This document shows, in pieces, positions 63,701 to 64,000 of a stretch of DNA of 64,000 nucleotides; the stretch's first letter is position 1; every line of letters starts with the position of its first letter. The position numbers and the translations under genes are program-made. The DNA is from Taeniopygia guttata. Taxonomy: Eukaryota; Chordata; Aves; Passeriformes; Estrildidae. Under the pieces are notes generated by a model. That model was not told the DNA's origin and searched no databases. It saw nothing but the letters and a program-made list of their open reading frames with translations. The stretch is from positions 11,328,063 to 11,392,062 of the forward strand of contig NC_133063.1 of the NCBI RefSeq assembly GCF_048771995.1, written 5' to 3'.

Positions 63701-64000
63701 CATCCATATACTCTAATGAAACATTTAGAATCGGTGGTATGCCCAATTTCCTCTGCAGCTGAATAGCACTTTAGATAGATGTAGTCAGTAGGAGTAAGAG
63801 TCTTATGATGATAAATCTTGAGTAAATCACAACCTAAATAAGTATTTAATATGAAAAAAAAAACTAACCCAACCCAAAATGGCATCTCTCCTTTATCACT
63901 TTCCCTGCAATCCTCAACATTTACTAGTATCTCATTAACTGGGAACTAAAGGCTCAATTCAATTTCCTTTTGAGACAACAAAATTTTCTTTTTCCATTTA
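55601..64000. other. Intergenic DNA downstream of AUH
   Basis: No exon-like segment, LINE or LTR was recognised. It holds alternating purine-pyrimidine DNA near 57956-58045, a (TG)18 microsatellite at 60703-60739, and stretches at 61340-61620 and 62690-62960 of mixed, repeat-free composition that look like possible conserved non-coding sequence. In human the next gene past the AUH 3' end is SYK at a distance; whether that holds here cannot be seen. Confidence 0.5.
60703..60739. repeat. (TG)18 microsatellite
   Basis: An uninterrupted TG dinucleotide run of 37 nt ending in TATATA. It is a standard dinucleotide microsatellite with Z-DNA potential. Open frames reading CVCVCV or THTHTH across it are artefacts. 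Confidence 0.97.

Overview
The window is vertebrate nuclear DNA, and the repeats point to a songbird (oscine passerine). The evidence is widely spaced exons with GT-AG introns, several CR1 retroposon fragments (the main avian LINE), a solo retroviral LTR, and one SINE with a tRNA-Ile-like head and a CR1-like tail, the architecture described for TguSINE1 of zebra finch. The sequence is AT-rich and gene-poor, with no operons, CRISPR arrays or bacterial features.

Only one protein-coding gene is supported: AUH, the mitochondrial methylglutaconyl-CoA hydratase / AU-rich RNA-binding protein, on the + strand. Six exons (1267-1359, 2276-2332, 49938-50125, 51400-51450, 53228-53275, 54110-54187) give 515 nt that splice in frame into roughly the C-terminal half of the enzyme, ending in the family's characteristic -KRPPRYKGE tail. 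The first two exons carry the two catalytic glutamates of the crotonase fold. They are separated from the rest by a 47.6-kb intron. The 5' exons lie beyond the left edge. AUH is Z-linked in birds (human 9q22), so chromosome Z is likely; this is inferred from synteny, not read from the sequence.

Layout: 1-1266 partial intron; 1267-2332 two exons; 2333-49937 giant intron; 49938-54187 last four exons; 54188 to between about 54.77 and 55.6 kb 3' UTR with several candidate poly(A) signals; remainder to 64000 intergenic DNA with microsatellites and possible regulatory sequence. The giant intron holds a CR1 split by a 620-bp LTR (5.3-7.0 kb), a long CR1 split by the SINE (33.0-34.7 kb), three smaller CR1 pieces, a perfect (GGATA)n array of about 30 units (46.3 kb), a 60-nt pure pyrimidine tract (36.3 kb), A/T homopolymers and a (TA)-rich block (42.7 kb).

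The least expected structures are near-perfect short-loop palindromes at 18.06, 23.40, 23.99, 46.82 and 48.78 kb. Three of them have 15-20 bp perfect arms and loops of 1-6 nt, which fits local template-switch mutation. I found no convincing undescribed gene system. Most other open frames are intronic, antisense to repeats, or microsatellite artefacts.
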